Assembly (NCBI GenBank): GCA_030248295.1
Contig: JASANH010001213.1
Location: 372,001-436,000 of the forward strand
DNA from: Mesodorylaimus sp. YZB2_4
Taxonomy: Eukaryota > Nematoda > Enoplea > Dorylaimida > Dorylaimidae
Length of the DNA: 64,000 bases
Reading direction: 5' to 3'
Shown: positions 43,553-55,670 of the stretch, one piece after another
Position numbering within the stretch: the first letter of the stretch is position 1
Layout of the letters: every line of letters starts with the position of its first letter
Made by a program: the position numbers and the translations under genes
Notes under the pieces: generated by a model
What the model saw: only the letters and a program-made list of their open reading frames with translations
Databases searched by the model: none
Told to the model about the DNA's origin: nothing

Positions 43553-46066
43553 GTCGACCACAAAGATGCCGTTTCGACTGCTGTCGACTGAAGAGCCTCT
43601 CCTCCGAGGCGCTGCTTTTGAGAGTCAAAAGAGACATCTTCCTCGTGCACTCGACTTGAGCGAGAAGAGCTGGAGCAAAAATCAATGGCAATGCAATGCA
43701 ATGCGAGAAACAGCGGCGTGATCAATTTCAAATGTCCTCTGTCAAAAGTTGCTCTGCGAAGAAGGGCGTCCTCAGAATGTGACGAAAGTCTTGCGAACTT
43801 TAATGAGGGACTTATTTGATTCGAATAAACTGCATGCTCAACACCTACGCGCAACCCTCACAAGAGCATACGCGTGTACCAGTATGTACTTGGAGTAAAC
43901 ATGACTTTCAAATTCGATCTTAACTATCACACATGGCATGGGCTCATTTGTCTCTGTATGACTTTATGACCAACCACAGATAGCCAGTCAACTGACAATT
44001 AGTGCGTATGTGACCTCGACAACATGGACCACACACATTTTTAAGGATGCCCTTGCCGAGGTTGACGTGCAGAAGACAGGGTAGAAGTAAGTGCAAAGTT
44101 GCTGACCAGCCGCTCAGGTCGGAAGCGAGAGAGAGAATGAACTATACTACAACGTGGGACCGCCCTCATTTGGCAGGAAAACGAAGACGCGGGTTCAAAA
44201 CGCCGCTGTGGTTGATGGCAGGAACGCACAGTGCAGATGGACAGTGCTCAGAAGGCGTAGAAGAGCCGATTGCCACCCACAGTAAACCCAATCGTGCTGA
44301 AGCCCGTTCGTTCGTTTGCAGATAGAACAGTACTGCAGATAGGTCGAGGCGACAACTGCCAGCTCGCGCCCATGTGCACCAACCACACGCTCGAATGTGA
44401 AGGGACACTTATCGAGACACCTGCCTGACTTTCACTGTTCCCCGTTTTTATTACATACCGTAACGCGGCAGGCGAGACTGTAGTGCAGCTGCTCAAGTCA
44501 CTTATCGAGCCGATGACCAGTCAACTACACAAGACGCGGAGAATCGAAAACGAACAAGCTGAAATGCACGATAAAGAGAGGCCGCTGATCACACAGCGGT
44601 CACTAATCAATTCGGGTTTGGTCTCATACTACTGTACAAAGTGTTCCAATGACCTGGGTTTTTCACTGTCTGACCTGCCCATGACCTTGACCGACACCTC
44701 AAAAAATTGTCTGACCTGACCCTGACTTTCACCAAGGGTCGTCCGATCAGGGTTTTGACAGAATTCTGACCTTGACTTTGAGGTCATTTCTAACACTATG
44801 TATCTCAGACATTGTGTGCCACTTTGAGGTAGGGACGGCGGGTCATGTCGCTGGCGTTGAACCTGGTGTCATTGAACTCGTTGACGACGTATGGAACCTT
44901 GGCCCACTCGATGGATGAGGCGATCCTCGATCTTCTATTCCGGGGCCCACGTGAACCTTCGGTAGAAGACGCGCGCCTCGTCTTCTCCCAGATTCAGCAG
45001 GCCCTTCTCAGGCTTGGCACGCAAGCGTATCGTGTCCTCGCACTTGATAGGTAGCCAACTTGGTGGACCCTGTCGTTGGTCAGTACTGGTCGGCGATGAA
45101 GGGGGCATTGAATATCCTTCGGCACCAACAGCAGATCAGCCATAGACATGCTTCCAATCGAGACCAACCAAATTCGAAAGCTACCGAACGACGCATGTTA
45201 GTCTTTTGACAAGCAAGATGGGACCCTGGCTGCGAATGTGGGTCTTGTTGGCCGCCCCTGCTGGTCTGTTCGGCATCACCTGGCTGTCATACGATCTCGT
45301 TGTGGTGCAGCTACACACTGCAGACCAACATCACACAGGAAAGAAGGGTGATGAGTGGCGAACAAGACAAGAAGCTACGGCTCACTCGTTGCCAGACTGA
45401 CCATATTTCAGACATGAGCCGTTGGGGCGATAAACCAGCGGCAACTACGTCGAATTAATTCGTCAGACATCAGGCGAGCAATCCTGTTCGCAGCCCCTTC
45501 CGCATTGGCTTTCATAAACGAGCTTGACAAGGATGAACCACGATCTCCATATTTCGCCGTTGACGCGTCATCTATGTAGAAGAAACCGAGCAGTCGACAC
45601 GTGCACTGTAGATCGATGAATGCGTTCAGTCCAATCCCGCACCAACTCAAATATGATCAAGTGCAACGCTGTTGGGATCAGTGAAAAACAGTAACGATGA
45701 TGTCTTCTCCGTCGTGATATCCAGTTTGCCTTGGTCTGTTTGCGTCCATGAGCTTCCTCATGGACACTGCTGTTCATCATACAGTCTGAACTATGAAGAC
45801 ACTGCGATTCCTACTGGTCATGTGTGGAATGTGCTGGTTATCTTGAATGTGTTTGCACGAAAAGACCATAGAATACTGTAGAAGATGACCAAAGTAAATC
45901 ATGTGCTGATATCGGGCTTGGTGGCTTCGTAAAACATGAACACGAGTCAACCCGAGCAGTCAAAAGTACTCATAAGACATACCTCACATAAACATAAGCC
46001 CCCAAAACATCATGAAAAATAATTTATATGAAACCCCAAACTAATTATACAATTGCATGCCATACC
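43553..46066. other. Gene-poor stretch, no gene recognised
   Basis: No family recognised in any frame. 44385-44415 holds a block resembling the SINE-A 3' part (reversed TCGAATGTGAAGGGACAC). Near 45236 is the reverse complement of the CAACAAGACCCACATTCG phrase seen at 10045. Includes the 5' flank of CIB2 and 3' flank of IMPACT. Confidence 0.4.
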
Positions 46067-46921
46067 CTACTTCCTCTTATCGCCTTTTTTCCCGTCAGCT
46101 GCACTCTGCTTGCCATGCCCGCCCTTCTCCAACAAGTCCCTGGCCACGTTGCTGATGTGCTTGAACCTGTCAGGCCCGAGGTGTATGCCCCCGTACCAGC
46201 GGGTCACCACGATCAGCACATTCCTAGCGTCCATCATCTCGAGCAGGTGCATGAGCCTGGACCCCGCCTGGTGCTCCCCGTCGTCATCGCAGTCCTGAAT
46301 GCACGTCCGACCTCCATCGTAAATCCTGAACGCGTAGATGTTGTGCGTTGCCCGAGCCACTTTCGGATTAGTCTTTAGATGGGCCAGCACATTCCGCACG
46401 TCATCTTTGGTTAAAACGGGGGCCACGTGAGCTTGAAACGTGCTTTTGCGATCAGTCAACGGGTCCCCCGATTGGATCGAGTTCGGATCGACTTGGCAGG
46501 CGGGCACACTGGCATGTATGTGCTCAGAGGAATCCACCTCGTCGTACGATGCCACCTCGCCCCCACCTTCCCCCATGTCATTCCTATCCAAGAACTGCCT
46601 AGCTGCTTCGAACCAGTGAAAGAGAATCGGCTGGCCAAGATTTTCCACATAAATCTCTTGCAATCGTTCGGACAAAGCATTCTTGGCTTTTCCATCCAAA
46701 TATGGCGAGCTGATTTCGAAAGTGGGAGGTGCTGTGGTCGGATAGCCGGGAGGCAACTTGACGAACAGTTTCAGTTCGATACTATTCGACTCATTACGTA
46801 TGGTCATGGAATAAAATTGGGCATCGTCTGAACTCGAGTCTTCTCTGATCAAATCATCACCATAAATCGATGACAAGGCTTCGATTTCATCAGCTTGCAG
46901 AGCCGCATCAGTCGCTTCCAT
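46067..46921 (-). CDS. IMPACT: IMPACT homologue (RWD domain, GCN1-binding inhibitor of GCN2 signalling)
   Basis: 284 residues in one exon. The N-terminal RWD domain (about 8-115) carries LQADEIEALSSIYGDDL and the RWD hallmark PPGYPTTAPP. The C-terminal Impact/UPF0029 domain (about 150-262) carries KSTFQAHVAPVL, DDDGEHQAGSRLMHLLEMM and VVTRWYGGIHLGPDRFKHI. IMPACT and yeast Yih1 bind GCN1 and dampen GCN2 activation when amino acids run short; this is inferred for the present protein. The tail is Lys-rich. I chose the ATG at 46921 because homology begins there; the frame is open further upstream, but TCTATGTAG, an acceptor-like site, lies 16 nt before this ATG. Confidence 0.93.
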   Translation of the reverse strand: MEATDAALQADEIEALSSIYGDDLIREDSSSDDAQFYSMTIRNESNSIELKLFVKLPPGYPTTAPPTFEISSPYLDGKAKNALSERLQEIYVENLGQPILFHWFEAARQFLDRNDMGEGGGEVASYDEVDSSEHIHASVPACQVDPNSIQSGDPLTDRKSTFQAHVAPVLTKDDVRNVLAHLKTNPKVARATHNIYAFRIYDGGRTCIQDCDDDGEHQAGSRLMHLLEMMDARNVLIVVTRWYGGIHLGPDRFKHISNVARDLLEKGGHGKQSAADGKKGDKRK

Positions 46922-47540
46922 ACGTCCTAGCCGACCACTACATAGAAATATATTTTCACATAAAAATTCAACTGAATATCGATTAAAGTAGTCACAGCCG
47001 AGAAAAGGCCTCCAGCAACCAATAGACACACACAAACCGTAATCACATTTTACTGTTTCCATCACGTAATCGACTCATCAAATTGTCCCAAGCTTTCTTC
47101 ACCTGAAAAGACGGATTATGCAGTTCGTGAAAGAATAAAGAGATCGACCAGATTCCGGTCATACGGCCAGACGCCACACAGCCAAAAACTGGACAGTGCT
47201 GTACTGAATAATAACGCAAAACGTTTATTATTCAACAACAGCCAGTAATATCATAACGGACCATTTTCCAAGTAGTGCATACTTACATAGTCTAGGTCAC
47301 ACGTTTTCAGGGATTCCGCTAAGTATACTCTGTGCTATTTTAACCTAATTTTCAGTCAAGTCACGCTAATCTTGGCTCTTGCGTATTTTACAGTAAAATA
47401 AGTAATTTCGAATAAGTTTACATGTTCCAATGCGGAAGAAGCTACATCCTTGATGACCAAACATAAGAAATCCCCAGCGCATATTAGAAAGATAAAATAA
47501 CTTATATCCGCCATTGGAATGTCTGATCTGGTCCCGTCTT
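46922..47540. other. 5' flank of IMPACT
   Basis: AT-rich, with no gene recognised. Probably contains the IMPACT promoter or leader. Confidence 0.4.
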
Positions 47541-47999
47541 ACAAGGGAACATCGCCAGCCGTCAAGTCGAACTTTGGAAAGCGAAAAATTGTAACATGTC
47601 CCTAGATGCAAAAGGAAGCTTTGTGCGAAGTATTAGAGGCGTCTGGCCAACTGGTCAGCAGTGGTCAGTGCGTAGAGTACAATAAAATTTTCAAATTCTG
47701 CTGCATTTTTCGGGGTTTTTCAGGAGAAAACCCCAAACCCGAGTGCTGGAATCTTTAACTCGAAACGCCGAGTACCGAAAAACCGCTCGAAAACCTAGTT
47801 TGGAAAGAACTCTGCGTGTTTTTCTTAACGCTCTGCTTCCTTACCACACAAAACTTCGGGACTTTGTACGCTGACCACTTCTGACCAGGTTGACAGACGC
47901 CTCTAATATTTTGCACAGAGCTTTCGTTTGCACCTAGGAACATATTACAATTTTTCTTTTTCTAAAGTTCTACTTCACGATTGGCGATGTTCCCTTGTT
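47541..47999 (+). mobile_element. MITE-3, complete foldback element
   Basis: Ends are long inverted repeats: CAAGGGAACATCGCC at the left, GGCGATGTTCCCTTG at the right, with pairing continuing for about 100 bp (ATTAGAGGCGTCTG against CAGACGCCTCTAAT). TTA flanks both ends, a 3-bp duplication of the kind made by PIF/Harbinger-type elements (inference). No coding capacity. Relatives lie at 5568-5700 and 18041-19023. Confidence 0.8.
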
Positions 48000-48734
48000 A
48001 GTTACTTAGTAAAGTATAGTAAAGTATAATTTAGATAAGCTTTTTTGGATGTGCTTGATTAACAAAGCATTGGGATCCAACAAATTCAAAATCCTTCCAC
48101 CCCATCTCTTGAGGAAATCCAACACCCGCACTTCAACACTTCTGTCAGGGGCAGTGGTTCACGATCCACCCGAAGTGATATAAGTCATAGCCCCGCCTGT
48201 GTAATATTTCTGACAGCTGATATTTTAAATCTCAAGAATTCAGTGTGAGCACAGTCAAACGAGACAAGACCAGAAAAGCGCAAGGCCCGATGGAGTATAA
48301 GACCCGCCCCAAGGTACTAGCTTCATGCCTCCTCAATTTTCTTTTTGGCGCTAGTTAACTTCAAACCATTATGCTCGACTTGTTTGGAAAATCTGACTAA
48401 AAAATGAAATATTTTCTCTCTTGCAGCGTAAAAAACCTTCAACATAAAAATTGGCCAGTTTTATAAAAACTTCCTATGAAATTACAGTACAAATTTCCAG
48501 CAGCCTGATAATTTTAACCTGATAACCGGATATTGACCACCTGGTCGATCTCTGCCCAGAATCGAAGTGCCTCGGAGAAGGGTTCGTTTGGAATCAGGAC
48601 TGGGATTGAGATGTCGTCAATCCTGGTCGAGATCGAGACTAAGAAGTGCCGTAGATACAAGGGTCTTTGGCAGTTATGACAACGATCGGTAATGAGGAAG
48701 ACCTCATCCAGGCCAAGCGCTTAATTGCAGAGCG
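48000..48734. other. No gene recognised
   Basis: Gene-free sequence between MITE-3 and the SINE-A copy. Nothing was identified. Confidence 0.4.
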
Positions 48735-49080
48735 ACCCTGGCTTAGGGATGAGCGTGGATTAGGCGTCTAAAACCCCTACTCACGTTCAGTGCGAACTTG
48801 TCAGCGAATGTTCGACTGGCGAGTGAGAAAGTCATTTCTTAAGTTATTTTGTGTGTGTGTGTAACCAGCACGCCCAGGCGGTGGGAGATGGTCGAGACCG
48901 AAGTCTCTCGGGCAAAATCCCAACCTGGAGCAGGCAAGCCATACGGCTGAAACATCAACCCTGAGGGGTTGACGTGTCCAAGCCAGGGAGAGTATCCATC
49001 TCCCGACCGCCTAGGAATGCTGTTACATGTGTCCCTTCAACCTCGAACTCGCTGAACCGTCAGGTAATGAGGCGAAACAG
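48735..49080 (+). mobile_element. SINE-A copy split by MITE-2
   Basis: The left part has GTGGATTAGGCGTCT and B-box GAATGTTCGACTGGC. The right part has ATGTGTCCCTTCAACCTCG and a GTAATGAGGCGAAACAGGA region. The two are separated by the insertion at 48861-49026, which falls inside the segment that is GTGTGAAATGTGTCC in intact copies. Confidence 0.7.
48861..49026. mobile_element. MITE-2, 166-bp TIR element nested in SINE-A
   Basis: Imperfect ~31-bp terminal inverted repeats: GTAACCAGCACGCCCAGGCG at the left; the right end reversed reads GTAACAGCATTCCTAGGCGG, and both continue into GGGAGATGG. The interior has ATCAACCCTGAGGGGTTGACG, a small hairpin also seen at 13245-13275. Confidence 0.7.
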
Positions 49081-49349
49081 GAAAAGGGCCCTCTACATCC
49101 AGAATAAGTGGGGCAAGAAATCTATAGCTTCTATTGGGCTCGCATACAGTCATTGTTGAAGAATAAATCAACTTCACACCGCCCAGATGCCGATGTCATT
49201 CGCGAAATCCTTGACCTCCCGCATACATCTGAATTGACCTATTCATCCATTTACACTTGAAACGACCCATTTATGCTTCAGTACTTTTCCCGCCCATATG
49301 CTAGATGGCATTAATCAAAACACGTCTTATTTGAGAATATCGATCCATC

Positions 49350-51642
49350 TTAATCGGGGTCGGAATCCCGAACGAACGCTGCCCCAGATATTCTATATCC
49401 AACCTGCCGTGCACTTACTTGCGACCGAGTCACTGGATAATCCCAAAGTGAACAAAACACCACATTCGACCTAGAAACACGCTCCTTATTCGAAATTTGT
49501 GCTTGGAGGCGTCGCTTGGCTTGCTCTTCCGTAAGCTTGTTTCGTGATTGCATGCGTTTCACAGCCTGAAATACCAACACTAATCGTAAGCTCATTCAGC
49601 GGCCGCAGCCTGTAGACGGCAACAATCCACCAACAGTAAGCCCTCCACTTTCATAAGCAGCCCTTACCTCATCCGGAGGAATAATAGCCAACCACACTTC
49701 GTGGACATCCTTGTCCCATCCAGCTTCGAATAAAATAGCGGCATCAAGCACGACCACCTTGTATCCTTCATTATCCGCTTTTTTGATCGATTCCTTCGCC
49801 AACCGAATTATTTCAGGCCATACGATTTCGTTCAATTTCCGAAGTTCATTCTGCAAAAAACAAATTTTCAATCCAGGCAGGTAGGCCTGAATTTGTAATC
49901 TAACTCACTGGGTCAGCGAACACTTTCTCTCCCAGAACCTTTCGATTGATAACACCTCCGTTCGACTGGTCAACAGTCTCCTTCCCGAATGTTTCGATCA
50001 CCCTGCAATAACGTCTATGTCATTCTACTGTGAAAATTATCCAACTGTAAAAACAAGAGGGAAGGAGGGGAACCCCCTGGGCTTGGTCGGCTAACCCACC
50101 ACCCCCAACTCCTACAGAAACACATATTTCCCCGCCCCTACGATAAGAATCCGAATCAATTAGCCCAAGCAGGAGCGGTTTTTGTAAGACAGGGCCTTCA
50201 CCAAAAAATTTAAATTAGATGTGGCGGGAAAATTAATGAAAATGCCTATAATCTAGACCTTGCCCATGCATGGTCCCACTCAATGGCGATCCAGCCTTAC
50301 TTGTGATACGTCTGAGTCCCGGGCGTATAAGCCGCATGGCCCAGCTGATCGCAATCGATCAAATAAGCCCCCAATGATTCAAGATACTTGGCCATATGCG
50401 TCTTGCCACTAGCCACTCCGCCCGTTAGTCCGATCACGTACGGATGAGATTCGATTCGTTTATTCGGCTATAAATAAATTAAAATTTGCCAGAAACTTTT
50501 AAAAATAATGCCGGAAACAAGACATACCTCTGGGGCGCGAAGAACTTCTCCAAGTAACCGTTGACGCATCTTAGACGAGCTGACTTTCTTCTCATCTTCA
50601 GCACACATATCGGCTATTTCATCGTTCACTAAATCGCAAATAAGTGCATCTAATTTTGGAAGACCCTGAAATTGATCACGCTTGTATAAGCAGGCGGGCA
50701 CAGCACCCTATGGGGCTTACCCTCTTTACACGTTCGTCGTTGACTTTCATGGCGCCTCGCAGTGTTTCTCGACTAGCCACTATGCACTGTAGGTCGGTAT
50801 CGACAATGGACGGACCAAAGGGATCCGTAATTGGCACGATTTTCTGTTTGAGGGTTGAATCGACGTCTTGAAGAAACTTGGATACGTTTTGAATCCTTTC
50901 TTCCACGGGAGCAATCAGTTCATGAAGCACCTTCCCTAAAAAGACCTTGCTCCTTGAAAACTTGGTCCCTGCAAATAAAAGGACTGCAAATAAAAGCCTT
51001 ACTTTGCAGCATAGGTCCATCAGTCACACCACACGTAACGAGATCCTTGGCTAGCAATGCGGCCGTGGAAAATAGGATTTTATGACCGTTATGGATTCGA
51101 TCGAACGTACCCCCGAGCACCACACCTGAATACTTGCATACAGCCCCCGACGATTCGCATCCCTCTTCATTGACGAAAGTAGGTCGCATGTTCTTAACTG
51201 GGCATTCGGGAATCTTGATTTCGACAATTCGTGGCGTCGACGCGATTCCCGCCGTACGAATATCGTCCAAAATCTCAGATACGCATCCATTTGTCTCCTC
51301 ACTATTATCAACAAAAATACAATCAACTTCTCGATAAATACGATGAAATAAAGATTTGTTCGCTGGTTTTGATGCCATCAAGTCATCTTTCAAATTTTCT
51401 AGTAAAACACGAACGTCTAATGTCGGCTGACATATGACTGACGCAGCGCGATAAACATCGGCGATAAAATCGAAGGCCATGCCATTATTCTTTCCAACTT
51501 TCGTCGCCAAATTTCTATGAAAGGCCACGTACAATTTACTTTCGACCTGAGGGCTGACTGACTTGATCAAAACCTCCACGCAGTTGGTCAAAATCGTTCG
51601 CATCTGGGTGATCAATAAAAGCCCTGTTGGTGCAGATGCCAT
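49350..51642 (-). CDS. COASY: Bifunctional CoA synthase (phosphopantetheine adenylyltransferase / dephospho-CoA kinase)
   Basis: Catalyses the last two steps of CoA synthesis, 4'-phosphopantetheine to dephospho-CoA to CoA; usually mitochondrial. Exons: 51642-51003, 50935-50721, 50665-50528, 50467-50301, 50002-49909, 49850-49668 and 49565 onward. The adenylyltransferase motif GGTFDRIHNGHK is at 177-188, with the nucleotide-binding HxGH (184-187), plus DPFGPSIVD and VASRETLRGAMKVN. KVSSSKMRQRLLGEVLR links the domains. The kinase P-loop is GLTGGVASGKT (344-354), followed by DCDQLGHAAY, GVINRKVLGEKVF, DAAILFEAGWD and HEVWLAIIPPDE. The end is uncertain: either splicing at 49419 to a last exon I could not find, or read-through to the stop at 49350, giving an atypical C-terminus. 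Lies 222 bp downstream of GPATCH1. Confidence 0.92.
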
Positions 51643-51864
51643 GATTGAAACTAATGGCCGAAATGACCGCAACGAAATTATTCAGAACATGTCCTTCGGG
51701 TTGTAACCGGAAAAGGAGGGACGGGGTCAAAGTCCGGAAGTCCGGCAACACATTTCGGCGCCGGCAGCAGACGTCATTGACGCTCAGGTAAATTTCAGCG
51801 CGAAATTTAAATCAATCTTAGTACGAAAAGTACATATTTATTACCCGGAACGAACACGAAATCA

Positions 51865-54800
51865 TCAGCTATCATCGCTATCAGATTCCACTTCTGTCGT
51901 TTCACTGTCACTTTCAGAACGATGTCTCGATTTCTTTTTCTTCTTCTTTCGATCTTTTCGCTTTTTCTTGTCCTTCTTTTTATGGCTCCTCTCTTTGCGT
52001 CGACTCCGTTTTTTCTCTCGTTTTTGCCGCCGAATGACCGAAGTCGGTGGAAGGCCTAGAACAGGCGCAGGTACTGGCATGATGATTGCCTCCCACTGGG
52101 ACACCACTCACTCATTTCCAACGTCCCTGGTGGCAATGCGGGTCCGTACAAACCAAGTTCAACTTGATCTCGACCCGAGCTGACATCCGTTTCCTTCGTT
52201 CCCAATTCCAACTCTACAATTTCATCCCTAATCGGTCTGTGGAATCGAATACGGCACTCGTCTGCTCTCTCGACTTTCTTGTCTTCAGTTGTCGTTTCTG
52301 ACCGAACCATCTCCTCTGTGCTTATCGTCGACGGCATCGCAGGTTCCTTTTCTTCTTCACTTTCTGACGACGAAGACGACGTTTGAGCAAAAACGGCTTT
52401 GAACAAGGACATCGGTGCTTTTTCATCCTTTTCTTCCTCAAAGTGAGTAGCTTCGTCTGTGCTCGTTTCTCCGGTGCCTGATGGCTCACTGTGGTCGTCC
52501 TTCTTTGAAGTAGATATGCGAGACTGAATTGATGGCTCTAAAATACCAGAACGCAATCACGTATGGGCATGGGGCAGGTGCAAAACCCCTGCGTAGGTTC
52601 AATCCTCCCCCAGGTCCCACGAAAAGACTCCAACCCGTAGAATCTGATGAAAAAGCAAGTTTATCCCAACATTAGAGAACCCGACTATCCGCTCTTCACC
52701 CAACCTCACATTCCACGCATGAGCACACACCTCCTGGTACAGGCATTTCGGACGTCCTCCTCGATGCTGCCGGTTCATCGTCAGGCTGAGCAGAGCTTGT
52801 GATTGTGTCAAAGTTCAAAGCGAAAAATCCCTGCTTTGATTCTTTCTTCAAATAAGGAACGCCAACAACTTTTGATCTAAACAAAATAAACAGGCGATGT
52901 TCACTCTGCTCTTTCACTCTGACCTTTTCCCACCCCACAGTCCCAACAGGCACTTCCTGCTTGCTGTTATCAGGTTATTGTTCAGCTGTTGACCAACCTA
53001 ACTGGACTGAGCAACTCTCCCTGATCCCTCGCTAATACACCCAAGGCTGCACTGTATCCAAAGAGAAGGTCCTACAATGACTCTTCTAATAATGGAGCCT
53101 AAACAAGAATCAAGTCAGACTTACTCCGGATACGGATTCGGCAAGTTGAATCTCTTGCACAGATTCTTGTCCGGATGCCACTCGTGCTTCTCCCGTGTCA
53201 TGGGGCCGAACATTTTCATTTGCACAGCTTTAACCTTATCCTCGTCTTCACAGTTCTAAAAAACCAAGTCATGAGGTAATCCCAACATCCATGACCTTCT
53301 TTACCTTGCCACTCTCCGTCGTATCATCATCTCCGTACGCGCTCTTGGTAAACTTCGACTTGAACCCGCTGCTGAACGCTGCAGCGAGTCTTAGATCAGC
53401 CAACGGCTTCTGCCGAGATCTGGCATCGTCCTCGGCGGCGATCAGGTCGGAAGGCAACAATTTCCGGAATTCGATCTGCTCCACTTCCCAATCCCATTCA
53501 GTCAGATCAACGGGTTGAGGTGGGCATAGACCTAAAATTATACATTGGTTGAACCAAGAATGATCTTGTTAAGAAATAAAATCGCTAACCCCACCTCTTT
53601 TCAAATAGTTCACATAATCTTGGAATCGAGCCCGTTTTTTCGGATCATCAGTAAATGGCATTGGAATTTTTTCAACCTTTATAACTTTGGGATCAGCGGG
53701 TCTTTTCTCTTCTTTCTTTTTCTCTTCACGTTCGGCTGGAGCTGGAGCGCGACCAGAAGATGCCTTTATGGCTTCGATCCGCTGACGATCCCTCGGTGAC
53801 ACCAACGACCATACACTGTGCGATTCATCCAAGGCATTGGCTCTTTGCACTGCGTTTCGTGACTGATCTTCATGTCTCGTTCCCGTATCGGACTTGGCAT
53901 CTTTTGATGGTGCTGACGAAGACGGGGGATTCTGTGCGTAGTCTCGCGGCAGCTTAGGCGGCTGAAAAAACTGTCGCGGGGGTTGCACCTTGGACGCTGG
54001 AACGAAGTCGCCATGGCTCGTTGCTGAAACTGTTATCTATGTAGTTATGCGCCGGAAAACCTCCTAATTTAGTTGGTACCTTCTTTCTGTCGCCCTTCGA
54101 TTCCTCCCAGTGTAAAATCGTAATTGGACAGATCTTCAGTTGCAAACAAGTCATCGTCGTCATCCTCGAAGGCGCCCACACCAAAAGCCTGATAGCACCA
54201 CTGGTTGCGATTTTGTCTCCAGCCAAGAAACTTATCTCGTCATACCTGACCACGTATTCCTTTCTTCTGACCGCTCGTTCTCAACGATGTTTCTTTTTGC
54301 AAATTTTTCGCCGACTTCAAATGACGCTCTACATCCAGTCCCTTATACCCCAAACCATGGAGATTGCTTTTGGGTTCAAATCGAACAAAGTCCACGTCAC
54401 TCGGTGCGAACTGAAATCCTGGGGCCATGGACTCGAGTTCCTGGAAGAAGGTAACTATAACCAGATAAGAGTCGCCGGGTCACACACTTACCACAGCAGC
54501 CAACTCGCTGACATTCTCGTCATCTCCAGGTGGCAACTCGCAACCATACGATTTGACGGCGCCTAAATATCTCAACCCTGACGACCGCAAAAACAGAAAA
54601 AACAGGTACCGTACCTTTTGCCCGCTCCCTGATCAAAGCAGTCTGCTCAGAACCGACTCCTTTTCCGGGTCTCCACCCCATCGATCGCATAAGTTTGACG
54701 CCAATGGAATCACTGAAACAAAGCAGTCAGTCCAGCCAAAGACGCTTTACTCTAGATGTCAGTACCTGACAGGTCGAACCAGATCCGACAACCGGTCAGC

Positions 54801-55426
54801 TATTGCTTCCACATCGGTCGATGCTTCGCCCGCGAACCGTCTTTTCTCATGCGAGGCCGATTGCCCAACATCCTCCGTGAATGCTTTGGTGGTACGGATC
54901 TGTCGTGGTGCTATACCATATTCACTGAAGTCCTGAAAAAGAGCCCCAGATATGATCAGTGACCAATCAGCAACAAACCCTTTTACTTCAGAATCCATAA
55001 AATCTTCTGGCCGTCTAGCTTGTTGATCCTCCCTCTTCGATCGCGTAGATTTGAACGTGGATGGTGCCCAGCCTAAAATACAGGTCAGGGCATGTTGATC
55101 ACTTTCGTCCAAGTGAAGACACCTGTTCACACAAGAACGAGGTGTGAACTTTAAGACCAGCCCCCACTCACCTTCTTTGGTGCCAACCGTATTGAAATAG
55201 CCAGCAGAGAATCCACCAGTGAATGCGCCATGGAATCGTCGTCTGCCCTTCTCATCAGTGACGATCTGATTTTCCACTGATAACGGCTTTTTGGAGGCTC
55301 CTTCACCTGAAACAGAATTCATCAGAAAAGGTCTTACCTTTTTGTCATCTTACCTTCGTCCACTTCTTCAAACGGCGTGCCAAACATTGCGAAAAATTCT
55401 CGACTCCTTTCACTCTTTGACCCCAT
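51865..55426 (-). CDS. GPATCH1: G-patch domain-containing protein 1, spliceosome-associated
   Basis: Nuclear protein of late spliceosomes. Fourteen exons: 55426-55354, 55306-55172, 55072-54987, 54932-54766, 54712-54615, 54562-54492, 54440-54246, 54188-54080, 54023-53595, 53531-53305, 53255-53125, 52876-52731, 52537-52112 and 52055-51865. They give 827 residues (human about 930). N-terminal GRRRFHGAFTGGFSAGYFNT is the family signature. The G-patch LMRSMGWRPGKGVG activates a DEAH/DEAD helicase partner. Further conserved blocks: FEPKSNLHGLGYKGLD, AFGVGAFEDDDDD, QPPKLPRDY, MKMFGPMTREKHEWHPDKN and LCKRFNLPNPYP. The C-terminus is an extreme Lys/Arg run (KKKDKKKRKDRKKKKKKS) and an acidic Ser tail. 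Between RBM8A (244 bp upstream) and COASY. Exon 14 depends on a 56-nt intron; the alternative acceptor CCCAG nearby loses frame. Confidence 0.94.
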
Positions 55427-55436
55427 TCTTATCTGG

Positions 55437-55438
55437 CT
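55437..55438 (-). promoter_or_regulatory. Acceptor-like TTTTCAG just before the GPATCH1 start
   Basis: The minus strand reads GCTTTTCAG, ten bases before the ATG at 55426. In a downstream operon gene this is where a spliced leader would be added. A short 5'-UTR intron is the alternative. Confidence 0.5.
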
Positions 55439-55670
55439 GAAAAGCACTGCTTAGCGCACATTAACAGCTTCAAATCGAAGTAGCACGTCAAGAAATATTG
55501 ATCGGCTGGCAAAAATCCGCAGTCACGATGGTCTAAGTTTATTATTGAGAGCCAATAACCGCACACACATTGAAAAACGGATGGGTGAATAACAGAATTC
55601 AAAGGGAACCAAGAAACGCGCACAGATGTACTCGCTTTGTCACGCCTGCCTTCCACAAATGGTTATTTGA

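Noticed and set aside
51865-52107. A stand-alone Lys-rich protein
   Set aside because: It is the last exon of GPATCH1, joined in frame across a 56-nt intron.
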